This document shows positions 7,995 to 17,294 of a stretch of 64,000 nt of DNA, piece after piece. Under the pieces are notes generated by a model, which was given only the letters and a program-made list of their open reading frames with translations, was not told the DNA's origin and did no database searches. This DNA comes from Paenibacillus etheri (GTDB lineage Bacteria > Bacillota > Bacilli > Paenibacillales > Paenibacillaceae): contig NZ_LCZJ02000016.1 in NCBI RefSeq assembly GCF_001012825.1, forward strand, positions 21,522-85,521, given 5' to 3'. The translations under genes and the position numbers were made by a program. The stretch's first letter is position 1; the number at the start of each line of letters is the position of its first letter.

Positions 7995-8576
7995 TTGAAA
8001 ATCGCCTTTATACTTTTTGACGGGATTACGTTCTTGGATTTTGCCGGGTTCTATGATGTTATTTATCGATTGGGGCAATTTGAAATCGGTAAAGATTTGT
8101 CTTGGAATATTTGTGCAGCTTCGGAGGAAGTGAAGGATGAGTTAGGGTTCACAGTTAAAGCTGGAAAAGTGCTCCCAGAGCTTTCTGAGTACGACATGGT
8201 GTTTGTGCCTGGAGGGATGGGGACACGGAAACTCCGTTATGATGAAGCTTTTGTCTTGTGGATTGCAGGTGCCTACAATGTTCCTTATAAGGTGTCGGTC
8301 TGCACAGGCTCACTGCTGCTTGGGGCTGCGGGGTTGCTAGAAGGGAAAAAAGCTACTACCCATCCATTTGCCTATGAATTACTAAAACCTTACTGTGAAG
8401 AAGTTGTGGAGACCCGTATTGTGCATGATGGAAATGTGATTACAGGCGGTGGAGTTTCCACTTCCATTGATCTGGGGTTATATCTGATTTCACACTTGGC
8501 TGGAGAAGGAGCAATGAATTCGGTAAAAGAGCAGATTGATTATCCATATGAGATGCAGGGGATTGCTCGAATCTAA
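7995..8576 (+). CDS. DJ-1/PfpI family protein
   Basis: The 193-residue protein has the DJ-1/PfpI nucleophile elbow V-C-T-G-S-L-L-L-G with Cys103, and the upstream D-M-V-F-V-P-G-G-M-G segment (residues 67-76). The family includes glutamine-amidotransferase-like proteins such as isonitrile hydratases and general stress proteins; no substrate is assigned. The TTG start follows GAGGAGAG at a good distance. The gene lies between map and a HEAT-like gene with short gaps, which suggests one operon. Confidence 0.85.
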   Translation: MKIAFILFDGITFLDFAGFYDVIYRLGQFEIGKDLSWNICAASEEVKDELGFTVKAGKVLPELSEYDMVFVPGGMGTRKLRYDEAFVLWIAGAYNVPYKVSVCTGSLLLGAAGLLEGKKATTHPFAYELLKPYCEEVVETRIVHDGNVITGGGVSTSIDLGLYLISHLAGEGAMNSVKEQIDYPYEMQGIARI

Positions 8577-8600
8577 AGGAAAATACCGGAGGGACCAGAG

Positions 8601-9425
8601 ATGGCTGGACAAAAAATGATGGTTATGCTGTTTCAGCAATGGGTAAGCGATAAGGAGCAGTGGGTAGAGCTTAGAGATTTGCTGATGAAGGAGAGCAATC
8701 TTCCCGGACCACGAGTGAATTTGGAGCTCTCAGGCAATTTTGCCAAACATTTTGCCCATCCTAAACTAACAGAAACAGACTGGGAGTTTCTTAATTCATG
8801 GGCTAATCTTACTGAGGCAGAAGCTGGGGTGAATGATCCCCGTGAGTTTCTGCCGTTTTGCGCGGTTAGAGCGCTGGGCGCTTATTACAGCTACGCTGAA
8901 GAAGAACAGCAAATTATGATTCAGAGCATCATTAAGACAGCTATGAACGACTCCAGATGGAGGATGCGTGAAGCGTCTGCTATGGCGCTGCAAAGTATAG
9001 GGGAGGATGGTTTTGCCCTTGTCAGGCAGCTGATCGACATGTGGGAGAAGGGTGCGAATAGGCTTGAACAACGAGCTTTTGTAGCGGCTTTAGCGCATCC
9101 TCCTCTTTTAAAAAAGAAAGAGAACACGCTTTATTGTCTTCAGTTGGCTACTCGAATCATGGAGAGTGTGGGGAGTGGGGAAGTACAATATGAGGATGCT
9201 GAGCATTTTCGTGTGTTATCTAAGGGACTTGAATACAGCTTAAGTGTATTTGTGGCGAGTGAACCTGAAGAGGGTTTTGCCATGCTGGAGAAATTCGCTA
9301 AGAGCCGAGATATTCGAATGATTAAGATTGTGAAGAGTAATCTTGGTAAGTCACGTTTGAGTAAAAAGTATGCTCTACAGGTTGCTGAGATCCTCGACAG
9401 TTTGACAATACAGGAAAGGACATGA
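8601..9425 (+). CDS. HEAT-repeat-like (possible DNA-alkylation-repair fold) protein
   Basis: The 274-residue protein is all-helical, with repeats such as D-S-R-W-R-M-R-E-A-S-A-M-A-L-Q-S-I-G near residue 115. That pattern is typical of HEAT repeats and of AlkD-type alkylation-repair proteins (W-R-x-R-E). I cannot confirm AlkD activity because the catalytic pattern is not clear. No signal peptide or membrane segment is seen. GGAGGGACC stands before the ATG, 24 bases after the DJ-1 gene, so it probably ends the same operon. Confidence 0.65.
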   Translation: MAGQKMMVMLFQQWVSDKEQWVELRDLLMKESNLPGPRVNLELSGNFAKHFAHPKLTETDWEFLNSWANLTEAEAGVNDPREFLPFCAVRALGAYYSYAEEEQQIMIQSIIKTAMNDSRWRMREASAMALQSIGEDGFALVRQLIDMWEKGANRLEQRAFVAALAHPPLLKKKENTLYCLQLATRIMESVGSGEVQYEDAEHFRVLSKGLEYSLSVFVASEPEEGFAMLEKFAKSRDIRMIKIVKSNLGKSRLSKKYALQVAEILDSLTIQERT

Positions 9426-9533
9426 GGATCAGCTCTCCATTGAAATCATGAAGTGTAGTTTTACATACATTTAACATGCCACATATCCTTAAGTGATATA
9501 ACAGAAAGAACTAGGTGAAAAGGTGGCTGTTAG

Positions 9534-10793
9534 ATGAAACTAAGTAAAGAGGAAAAATCATGGATTTTATATGACTGTGGCAATTCGGCTTATTCGATGG
9601 CGGTTACGACGGCGTTATTGCCTATTGTATTTGGGATGTTTTCAAATGTGAACCACAGCATGGATTTGGGGTATTTTAATTCCATAGCGAGTATTCTGGT
9701 GGCCATCCTTAGCCCGATTCTAGGGACGCTGGCAGATTACAAGGATAAGAAAAAACGTTTCTTTATATTTTTCTCATTGATCGGCGTGATAGCAACGGCT
9801 TCACTGGCTTTCGTTGCACCTGCGAGTGGGCAATGGCAGTTATTGATTGTATTTTATATTTTGTCAGTTATAGGTTTTGCGGGAGCCAATATTTTTTATG
9901 ATTCTTTTCTGGTGGATGTAACCACGGATGAAAGGATGGATAAGGTATCCTCAAAAGGATTTGCTTTTGGATATATCGCCAGCGTCATTCCATTTGGTAT
10001 TAGTCTACTACTGATTCTGTTTATGGGGATGGATAAATCGATTGGTTATCAAATTGGGTTTGTAATCACTGCTCTTTGGTGGGGACTGTTGACCATGCCT
10101 ATGATCAAGGATGTGCAACAGAGATATTACATTGAACCTGAACCGAAACCGATTATAAATAGCTTTAAAAGACTGGGAGACACATTCAAGAATGTCAGAC
10201 AGCATAAAGTGGTATTTGTATTCTTAATTGCTTACTTCCTCTATATTGATGGGGTAGATACGATTATTAAAATGGTAGTGCCATATGCAACATCGGTTCT
10301 GGGTGCGGATGCTTTTGATACCTTTACTTTACTGGGTATCTTATTAGTTATCCAGATCATCGCATTTCCGTGTGCTATCCTGTATGGTAATCTCGCCAAA
10401 AAATACTCGGCTAGAACGATGATCATCGTGGGGATTTTTACATATATCATTTCCTGTATCGCGGCTTACTTTATCACTTCAGTGTGGCATATATTTATTC
10501 TGGGTGCGCTAATTGGTTCTGCCCAGGGAGGGATTCAGGCGCTCAGCAGATCTTATTATGCGAAGATCATTCCTAAGGAAAAATCTAATGAATTCTTCGG
10601 ATTCTACAATATCTTTGGCAAGTTTGCGGCGATTGTGGGTCCTGCTGTGATGTCTTTAACAACTACCTTAACAGGCAACGCTAAATTTAGTATTCTAGCG
10701 ATTATCCCGCTATTTATTATTGGATTCTTTGTATTTATAACTTTACCTAAAGAGCCGTCTGAACATAATGAAACCAAGGGGTTTAACCTATAA
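9534..10793 (+). CDS. MFS transporter of the UMF1/YxiO type
   Basis: The N-terminus W-I-L-Y-D-C-G-N-S-A-Y-S and the loop G-T-L-A-D-Y-K-D-K-K-K-R are signatures of the UMF1 (Atg22-like) branch of the major facilitator superfamily, to which B. subtilis YxiO belongs. The 419-residue protein has about 12 hydrophobic segments. The transported substrate is unknown. Its stop codon overlaps the start of the next gene (TAATG), so the two are translationally coupled. Transport of a product or substrate of that phosphohydrolase is a reasonable inference. Confidence 0.85.
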   Translation: MKLSKEEKSWILYDCGNSAYSMAVTTALLPIVFGMFSNVNHSMDLGYFNSIASILVAILSPILGTLADYKDKKKRFFIFFSLIGVIATASLAFVAPASGQWQLLIVFYILSVIGFAGANIFYDSFLVDVTTDERMDKVSSKGFAFGYIASVIPFGISLLLILFMGMDKSIGYQIGFVITALWWGLLTMPMIKDVQQRYYIEPEPKPIINSFKRLGDTFKNVRQHKVVFVFLIAYFLYIDGVDTIIKMVVPYATSVLGADAFDTFTLLGILLVIQIIAFPCAILYGNLAKKYSARTMIIVGIFTYIISCIAAYFITSVWHIFILGALIGSAQGGIQALSRSYYAKIIPKEKSNEFFGFYNIFGKFAAIVGPAVMSLTTTLTGNAKFSILAIIPLFIIGFFVFITLPKEPSEHNETKGFNL

Positions 10794-12094
10794 TGTCAAG
10801 CAAAGAACAAGCGGCAAAGGCCAAACATCTGATAGTCATCTCTTACGATGCCTTTTCAGAAGACCAATGGGAAATGGCCAGCCGTCTTCCGAACTTATCG
10901 AAATTGATTAAGAGCGGAGCGCATAGCAATAAATTGAAAAGTGTGTATCCCACGCTCACTTATGTGGTGCACACTACGATAGCGACCGGTGTATATCCAG
11001 ATAAGCATGGCGTCCATCACAACAACCCATTTCAGCCGTTTGTGAGGGAAAAGGAGCAGAGCTGGTTTTGGTTTAGAAATGCGATAAAGGTGCCCACGAT
11101 TTACGATGCTGCGCGCGAGCATAACATGAGTACCGCTGGAATCCTCTGGCCGGTATCAGGGAAATCCTCAATCCAATACAATATTCCTGAAATCAGAGCC
11201 ATCAAACAGGAAAATCAGGCACTGAAGGTGTTAAAAAGCGGGAGTCCCTTATATTGCATCGAGATGGAGCTGAAATACGGGAGGAATCGAAAAGGGATTG
11301 AGCAGCCCTATCTGGATGACTTCACGACAAAGTGTGCGATAGAAACGATTAAGCGTAAAAAGCCTAATCTTCTCATGATGCATTTGATTGATCTGGATGA
11401 CGCCAAGCATGTTTACGGCACTGACAGCGATGAGGTGAAGCGGGTAATCGCACGTATGGATAAACGGCTAGGCGATATTATGCAAGCAGTGGATGAAGCC
11501 GGTATTAAGGATGATACAGTTTTTTTAGTTTTGGGTGACCATGGGCAGTTCAATGTTAGATACAAAGTACATCTGAACAACCTATTGCAGGAAAAAGGGC
11601 TGATCTACGAAGAGAATGGTCAAATGCAGTGGAGAGCTTACTTTCAGTGTGGGGGTGGAGCGGCTTATCTGCATATCAAACAGGGGGATGAAGAAGCTGA
11701 ACGGTTAGCGTTAGCTGTGATTCGGGATGATATGAAAGACGAAGCTTCTGGCATAGAGGAATTGTATGCTAGAGAGGAGCTGGATCATCTTCATGTGAGC
11801 CAATCTACTAAGTATATGCTTGAGGCTAAGAGAGGTTATTGTTTCGATGAGAGCATGGATGAACCAACGATTGTTGATTTGGACAAACGAGGAATCAAAT
11901 ATGCTACTCACGGCTATTCTCCCGACAAAGAGGATTATAGATGCAACTTGGTGATCTCTGGGACTAATGTTAAAAGTGATTTTCCTATAGGGGATCTCAA
12001 AATGGTAGATATAGCCCCTACGATGGCAAAGATTTTAGGGATTGATTTTAATCCTTGTGACGGAAGACCTTTAGATGAAATTTTCATTTATTAA
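10793..12094 (+). CDS. Alkaline-phosphatase-superfamily nucleotide pyrophosphatase/phosphodiesterase
   Basis: The protein has the pattern of type I phosphodiesterase/nucleotide pyrophosphatases. S-Y-D-A near residue 18 gives the first metal Asp, Y-P-T-L-T-Y-V-V-H-T near 58 places the nucleophile Thr, and H-L-I-D-L-D-D-A-K-H (about 200) and L-G-D-H-G-Q (about 246) supply further metal ligands. It has no signal peptide, unlike secreted relatives, so it acts in the cytoplasm. It overlaps the UMF1 transporter gene by one base. The substrate is unknown. Confidence 0.85.
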   Translation: MSSKEQAAKAKHLIVISYDAFSEDQWEMASRLPNLSKLIKSGAHSNKLKSVYPTLTYVVHTTIATGVYPDKHGVHHNNPFQPFVREKEQSWFWFRNAIKVPTIYDAAREHNMSTAGILWPVSGKSSIQYNIPEIRAIKQENQALKVLKSGSPLYCIEMELKYGRNRKGIEQPYLDDFTTKCAIETIKRKKPNLLMMHLIDLDDAKHVYGTDSDEVKRVIARMDKRLGDIMQAVDEAGIKDDTVFLVLGDHGQFNVRYKVHLNNLLQEKGLIYEENGQMQWRAYFQCGGGAAYLHIKQGDEEAERLALAVIRDDMKDEASGIEELYAREELDHLHVSQSTKYMLEAKRGYCFDESMDEPTIVDLDKRGIKYATHGYSPDKEDYRCNLVISGTNVKSDFPIGDLKMVDIAPTMAKILGIDFNPCDGRPLDEIFIY

Positions 12095-12128
12095 AGCAAG
12101 CTGTGAGAAAAGCATTTATAATTACTAG

Positions 12129-12172
12129 ATAACGCGTTGGTAGAGAAAAGTCGTCTCTCGCCAGCGCGTTAT
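12129..12172 (+). terminator. Hairpin terminator
   Basis: The arms ATAACGCG and CGCGTTAT, extended by TTGG/CCAG, lie 35 bases after the phosphodiesterase stop. Only a short T-rich tail follows. Confidence 0.6.
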
Positions 12173-12295
12173 TTGTTTACCTAGAAGGAGGAGGGCTTGT
12201 ACTTGGTATAGATTAAATATAGATAAAGTCGGGATATTTACTTGAGCGATATCCATATACAATGGAATTAAATTGAATTAAGAGGTGAATTGGAT

Positions 12296-13378
12296 ATGGA
12301 TGCTGATATTAGACAAAAAATTTTAAATAAAAATGACAGACTAATTAGTATGGTTATTGAACGTGCTAAGAGAGATTTTCCTGATGACATTGCAATCATT
12401 GGGCTTACAGGTTCTTTCAGTACCGGAGATTTTCATGAAAAAAGTGATCTTGATCTAATCATAATTAATAACACGGCCAAAGGCTGGGGGATATCTTCGT
12501 GTTTTATTTTGGAGGATGTTGGATACGACATATATTGTACGCCATGGGAAACAAGGATAGAAGATCAAGCGAATCTTGAGAGTCCAATGATTTCGTGTCT
12601 GATAGATTTAGAGCTGTTATATTGTGCGAAACCCGAATATCTGGAAAAGCTAAATTTATATAAACAGAGAGCTCTAGATGCTTTGGCAAAGCCTATAGGG
12701 AGTGAATGTATTAGTAGAGCGAAAAAGAATATAGACATAGCAAAACAAGAATATACGAATACATTACTTTCTGAAGATATTGGAGCGGTGAGGTATGCTT
12801 CATGCGAAGTTGTATACAATTTGGTAAATGCTATAACACATTTGAACAATACCTATTTTAAACGGGGACTTAAGAGATATCTGGAGGAAATAGCTACGTA
12901 TCGTTATGTTCCTGATGATTTTGAAAATATATATATGGCTGTGATCGATGCGAAGACAAACGTTGAAATCAGAAGTGCATCATATAAATTTCTAGAAAGC
13001 GTCAATGATTTATATAATAAAATGTATAAGGATTTTGTGATTCAGCCTGTCCCAACCTATGATAATCTTGGTGGCACCTATGAGGAATTGTGGTGTAACA
13101 GCCGTAATAAGGTTATAGCAAGTGTGGAATTAAATGATAAATCTTATGCTTATTATGTAGCCATGGGCATACAAAATTTTCTTGATGAAATGACAGAATC
13201 AAGCGGAACGAAAAAGTTTGATATTATGCAGTATTTTGATACAGATCATCTACAATTATTTAAAGAGCAGTTCCTGCAGGTCATGGATGAATATCTGGAA
13301 GAATATAATAAGGTAGGAAGGAAAGTTGAACGATACGATACTTTTGAGGAATTATATAACGAATATATGAAGGTATGA
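12296..13378 (+). CDS. Nucleotidyltransferase-domain protein
   Basis: The N-terminal domain has the polymerase-beta nucleotidyltransferase signature G-S-F-S-T-G at residues 39-44, followed by S-D-L-D-L-I with metal-binding Asp51 and Asp53. The remaining 280 residues are helical, as in aminoglycoside or HEPN-linked nucleotidyltransferases, but I do not recognise a subfamily or substrate. I prefer the ATG at 12296 because AGAGGTG lies 8 bases upstream; the in-frame TTG at 12290 is too close. Codon use is more AT-rich than in the neighbours, which may indicate acquisition. Confidence 0.75.
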   Translation: MDADIRQKILNKNDRLISMVIERAKRDFPDDIAIIGLTGSFSTGDFHEKSDLDLIIINNTAKGWGISSCFILEDVGYDIYCTPWETRIEDQANLESPMISCLIDLELLYCAKPEYLEKLNLYKQRALDALAKPIGSECISRAKKNIDIAKQEYTNTLLSEDIGAVRYASCEVVYNLVNAITHLNNTYFKRGLKRYLEEIATYRYVPDDFENIYMAVIDAKTNVEIRSASYKFLESVNDLYNKMYKDFVIQPVPTYDNLGGTYEELWCNSRNKVIASVELNDKSYAYYVAMGIQNFLDEMTESSGTKKFDIMQYFDTDHLQLFKEQFLQVMDEYLEEYNKVGRKVERYDTFEELYNEYMKV

Positions 13379-13391
13379 TAGAGAAGAATAC

Positions 13392-13431
13392 CAGACTACG
13401 AATTTTCGTAGTCTGTTTTTTTTATTTTTTT
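13392..13431 (+). terminator. Rho-independent terminator
   Basis: A perfect CAGACTACGA / TCGTAGTCTG stem is followed by a long T-rich tract, 13 bases after the nucleotidyltransferase stop. Confidence 0.9.
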
Positions 13432-13607
13432 GTGGAACGATAAAATTATTTTAAGTCAGATGGGTAAAATAAACGATCATTATACTAGTGATGTCCGATT
13501 TGCCAAAGTAGTGAAAATTGTTATAGACTATTTTTTATCGGCTTTTGTCCAGTGAATGTTGTTCACTTGCAGTGATATAAAAAACTAATTTGAAGCGGGG
13601 AAATGGA

Positions 13608-14483
13608 ATGCATGGAATGAGACAGCATCAAAAATCAAATAAGCTGAAGATATTTTCAAAAGTCATATTAATTATTATAGGGGCACTTATTACTTCATAT
13701 GGTCTAGAATCCGTATTAATACCTAACAATGTTTCGGATGGTGGTGTAACGGGCCTAAGTATCGTTGGTTCACAGCTATTTGGATTACCGTTAGGGCTGC
13801 TAATTGTTATAATTAACATCCCTTTTGTTTGGTTGGGATATAAGCAAATTGGTAAAAGCTTTGCTATTTATTCCATTATCGGTATTGCCTCACTAGCCAT
13901 TGGTACAAGCCTTATGCACCATGTGCCAACGATTATTGAAGGAGATACATTGTTAATTACTGTTGTTGGCGGGATTATCATCGGTTTTGGAATGGGGTTA
14001 GCGTTACGTAATGGTGGGGCGTTAGATGGGATAGATATGTTAGCCGTATTACTTTCACGAAAAATACCTTTTGGGACTAGTGATCTGATCTTGTTCCTAA
14101 ACATGTTTGTCTTTATTGTTGTTTCAACAGCATTTGGTCTACAAGGGGCGATTCTATCCGCACTTGCTTATTTTATTGCTTCTAAAGTAATACATATTGT
14201 TGAAGAAGGTTTGAGCGGATCTAAAACTTTTAAAATCATCACCGTTCAACCGGAAATCATGGTAGAGACGATTCGTGACCGATTGGGTCGTGGGGCAACC
14301 TATACAGATGCATACGGCGGTTACTCCAATGAACAGTTTAAAGAAATCACCTGTGTAATTAACCGTCTGGAAGAAAGCAAAATCAAGGAAATCATTCATG
14401 AAATTGACCCTAACGCATTTGTTGTAGTATATGATGTAGCAGAAGTTAAAGGCGGTAATTTCAAAAAGCATAATATTCATTAA
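13608..14483 (+). CDS. YitT family membrane protein (with DUF2179 domain)
   Basis: The first 200 residues contain five or six membrane segments and the YitT motif N-N-V-S-D-G-G-V-T-G; a second G-G-A-L-D-G-I-D copy follows at about 140. The last 80 residues form the cytoplasmic DUF2179 domain (G-R-G-A-T-Y-T-D-A-Y-G-G-Y). The transported compound is not known. The ATG at 13608 sits 7 bases after GGGG; upstream in-frame codons overlap that site. A second, shorter YitT-type gene lies at 28977. Confidence 0.88.
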   Translation: MHGMRQHQKSNKLKIFSKVILIIIGALITSYGLESVLIPNNVSDGGVTGLSIVGSQLFGLPLGLLIVIINIPFVWLGYKQIGKSFAIYSIIGIASLAIGTSLMHHVPTIIEGDTLLITVVGGIIIGFGMGLALRNGGALDGIDMLAVLLSRKIPFGTSDLILFLNMFVFIVVSTAFGLQGAILSALAYFIASKVIHIVEEGLSGSKTFKIITVQPEIMVETIRDRLGRGATYTDAYGGYSNEQFKEITCVINRLEESKIKEIIHEIDPNAFVVVYDVAEVKGGNFKKHNIH

Positions 14484-14606
14484 TTATGATCCTGAAGTGC
14501 CATCTCCTCAAGTGTTTGACAAATGCATAAAATGTAACTATTATTGTTGCATCTGATTAATGCACTTGTTGCTAGCCGGGTAGTATGGCAAAAGGAGAGA
14601 TTTATA

Positions 14607-15029
14607 GTGAACATCAGCACCCGATTTGCGGTAGCCATTCATATATTAACGTTAATTGACAGTAACAAAGAGGGCAAAAGCACCTCGGAGTGGATAGCTG
14701 GTAGCGTGAACACAAACCCTGTAGTTATTCGTCGGCTAACGAGTATGCTGCAAAAAGCAGGACTGGTAACAGCCCGCCCAGGAGTCGCAGGAGCCTCGCT
14801 TTCACGTAGTAGCGCTGAGATTACACTGCTTCAGATTTATAAGGCAGTAAACGCGGTGGAGGAGGATTCGTTGTTCTCGGTTCATGAGCACCCTAACCCG
14901 GAATGTCCAGTCGGCAAAAATATAGCCAGTGCCATTGTACCGGTATTCTCACTCGCGCAAAAAGCGATGGAGAATGTCCTTCAGGAGGTTACTTTGGAGC
15001 AGATTGTGAATGAAATGCCTGAAATATAA
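14607..15029 (+). CDS. Rrf2 family transcriptional regulator (YwnA-like)
   Basis: From the GTG at 14607, N-I-S-T-R-F-A-V-A-I-H-I-L is the standard Rrf2 start. AAAGGAGAG is 7 bases upstream, so the longer frame from 14544 is not used. The winged helix-turn-helix covers residues 20-65. Only one cysteine (P-E-C-P-V-G) lies in the region where IscR and NsrR have three, so an iron-sulfur cluster is unlikely and the YwnA-like branch fits better. In B. subtilis ywnA neighbours ywnB; a YwnB-like gene is present here at 20418, 5.4 kb away. Confidence 0.85.
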   Translation: MNISTRFAVAIHILTLIDSNKEGKSTSEWIAGSVNTNPVVIRRLTSMLQKAGLVTARPGVAGASLSRSSAEITLLQIYKAVNAVEEDSLFSVHEHPNPECPVGKNIASAIVPVFSLAQKAMENVLQEVTLEQIVNEMPEI

Positions 15030-15054
15030 CTACTCCATATCTCAACGTAGAATG

Positions 15055-15093
15055 AAGACCACAACATGTGCTAACGTGATTGTGGTCTTTTTT
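15055..15093 (+). terminator. Rho-independent terminator after the Rrf2 gene
   Basis: The stem AAGACCACAA / TTGTGGTCTT is followed by six T residues. Confidence 0.85.
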
Positions 15094-15288
15094 ATTGGAA
15101 ACATATCTTTCATGCCATTACGGGTGTTCAATTGTAAATTCTCATAATCACAATGCTGTCCAATGGCTCGGTTAGGGGGAGTAACGACTCAAAGAAGGGA
15201 AGTAAGACGTAATTATAGAATCTGTATCTAGAAAACAGATAATACTTCATACATAAGCTGAAGTGGAAAAATGAACGGAGGATCTACA

Positions 15289-16023
15289 GTGGAACAAATC
15301 GCATTAATCTCAGACATTCATGGAAATATCCCGGCTTTAACAGCCGTATTAGATGATATTAAGCAGCGTGGAATGAACAGGATATTTTGCCTGGGAGATA
15401 TTGTTGGGAAAGGGCCGAATTCAGATCTAGCCGTTGATATCATTAAAGAAAATTGTGAAATCAGTGTTATGGGAAACTGGGATGATTTAATGAATCAGGA
15501 TGTTGATTTTGAAATGGCCCGGTGGAGTCGGAAATTGTTAGGTAAAGAACGTCTTGCTTATCTAGGTACATTACCGTTCTCGATTGAATTTATGATGAGT
15601 GGTAAGTTTATTCGATTATTCCATGCTTCACCGCGAAGCTACTATGAACGGATTCAGCCTTGGGACGATTATGAGAAGCGACTGTCTATGTTTGGTTGTT
15701 CTGATCTCTGCCAGGAGAAGCGACAAGCGGATATCGTAGGTTATGGGGACATTCACAATGCTTTTATACAACATTTGGAAGGGAAAACTTTATTTAATGT
15801 AGGCAGCGTTGGGAATCCTCTTGATGTCACTCAGGCATCTTATGTGATTTTGGAGGGGGAGTATGGAGGTCTGACAACGGCATCTATGAATATACAATTT
15901 GTAAGAGTGCCTTATGATATTGAGTTAGCTATTCAACAAGCCATAGACGCGGTTATGCCAGCTACAGAGCCATATATTCGAGAGCTTAGAACTGCGCAGT
16001 ACAGAGGGAATGCCCGGGGATAA
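15289..16023 (+). CDS. Metallophosphoesterase, YfcE/MJ0936-like
   Basis: The calcineurin-like metal motifs are present: S-D-I-H-G-N (about residue 8), L-G-D-I-V-G-K-G-P (35), G-N-W-D (62), then H-A-S (110) and G-Y-G-D-I-H (149). The family hydrolyses phosphodiesters or phosphomonoesters in the cytoplasm with two metal ions; the substrate is unknown. The GTG start at 15289 lies 7 bases after GGAGG; the ATG at 15271 contains that site and is rejected. It is the first of a series of plus-strand small-enzyme genes. Confidence 0.85.
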   Translation: MEQIALISDIHGNIPALTAVLDDIKQRGMNRIFCLGDIVGKGPNSDLAVDIIKENCEISVMGNWDDLMNQDVDFEMARWSRKLLGKERLAYLGTLPFSIEFMMSGKFIRLFHASPRSYYERIQPWDDYEKRLSMFGCSDLCQEKRQADIVGYGDIHNAFIQHLEGKTLFNVGSVGNPLDVTQASYVILEGEYGGLTTASMNIQFVRVPYDIELAIQQAIDAVMPATEPYIRELRTAQYRGNARG

Positions 16024-16064
16024 AGAACGAATAAGCTCGTAGTGTTGCAATTGGTCAGAAAGGG

Positions 16065-16679
16065 ATGACCCTTATGAAAATAGTTAGTGCATTTGAGCAT
16101 TATGAATCCTTGATGGATGAGGGAAATGATCCAGCACAAGATCCTCCCATTGGACAGGCATATATGAGTCAGTGGGATGGACCTCTTTTTTTCGATGGAC
16201 TGAAGGGTAACGATAAAAGAATATTAGAGATTGGAATTGGAACGGGAAGAGTTGCTAAATCGGTCTTAGGTCTGGGATGCCGGTTTCTTACAGGAATTGA
16301 TATCTCGCCAAAAACACTAGTAAGAGCAGACTTAAATCTTAGAAAATTCTCCAATAAAGAGCTTGTGCTAGCTGATATTTGCGAGTTCGTACGTCCTAAT
16401 ACTTTTGATGCGGCTTATAGTGTATTAACTTTTCTACATGTAGAGGATAAGGAGCGAGCGTTAAGGAATATTTATGATTCGCTGCTACTTAATGGAACAT
16501 TTATGTTATCTGTTAGCGAGGATGAAGAGTGGTTTGATTTCAATGATAGAAGAGTCATGTTAAATCCGGCCGATGTGGATGAATATGTAAGGCTTTTTAA
16601 CAAAACCGGATTTCATATCGAATGGGTAAAAGAAACGGAAAGTCGAACTGCAACCTTAATTCATGCCATCAAAAAGTAA
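16065..16679 (+). CDS. Class I SAM-dependent methyltransferase
   Basis: Motif I is I-L-E-I-G-I-G-T-G-R near residue 53, followed by G-I-D-I-S (75) and a motif IV-like F-D-A-A-Y-S-V-L-T-F-L-H (108). These define a Rossmann-fold methyltransferase. The target is unknown. The next gene begins within or just after its stop. ATG at 16074 (M-K-I) is an alternative start. Confidence 0.85.
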   Translation: MTLMKIVSAFEHYESLMDEGNDPAQDPPIGQAYMSQWDGPLFFDGLKGNDKRILEIGIGTGRVAKSVLGLGCRFLTGIDISPKTLVRADLNLRKFSNKELVLADICEFVRPNTFDAAYSVLTFLHVEDKERALRNIYDSLLLNGTFMLSVSEDEEWFDFNDRRVMLNPADVDEYVRLFNKTGFHIEWVKETESRTATLIHAIKK

Positions 16680-16692
16680 CGGAGGGAACGAA

Positions 16693-17277
16693 TTGAAGCT
16701 TAGTCATGTATTTGAGCAATTCCCTACTTTGGAAACCGAGCAGCTAATACTGAAAAAGATTGAAGTAAGTAATCTTGAAGAGGTATTTGGAATTTATAGC
16801 AATGATCAAGTGTTTGAGTACTGCGGAATTATTCCGAAACATAATAAAGATACTGTAAAGAATATGATCGGACATTTCGAGCGTGATTTTAACAAAGGAG
16901 TAAGAGTGAAGTGGGGGATTTTCCGCAAAAATAATCCGTACATACTGCTAGGTATCATCGAAGCTATGGATTTTAATCAAAAAGTGGATATGGTCACGAT
17001 TGGCTATTTTTTGGCGGAGTCTTATTGGGGAAAAGGGATTTCAACTCAGGCCGTTCAAGCGGTGAAAAAGTATTTATTTGAGACTGCAGAGGTCAATCGA
17101 ATTCAAGCTGAGGTTATGCCTTTTAATGAGCGGTCCAAGCGGGTTCTTTTGAAAAGTGGCTTTATGAAAGAGGGAACGTTAAGGCAAGCTCATGTATGGT
17201 CAGGAAAAGGGCTCGTTGATTTGGAGATTTACAGCATTCTAGCAGAGGAATACGGAAATGGAGAAAACGGATCTTAG
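16693..17277 (+). CDS. GNAT N-acetyltransferase, RimJ/RimL type
   Basis: The sequence L-E-T-E-Q-L-I-L-K-K near the N-terminus and G-Y-F-L-A-E-S-Y-W-G-K-G-I-S-T-Q-A around residue 115 (the acetyl-CoA loop) mark a RimJ/RimL-type GNAT. Such enzymes acetylate protein N-termini, antibiotics or small amines; the target is not known here. TTG 16693 stands 6 bases after GGAGGG, so I prefer it over an upstream ATG lying inside the methyltransferase gene. Confidence 0.85.
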   Translation: MKLSHVFEQFPTLETEQLILKKIEVSNLEEVFGIYSNDQVFEYCGIIPKHNKDTVKNMIGHFERDFNKGVRVKWGIFRKNNPYILLGIIEAMDFNQKVDMVTIGYFLAESYWGKGISTQAVQAVKKYLFETAEVNRIQAEVMPFNERSKRVLLKSGFMKEGTLRQAHVWSGKGLVDLEIYSILAEEYGNGENGS

Positions 17278-17294
17278 TGAAAGTAGGGGAGATT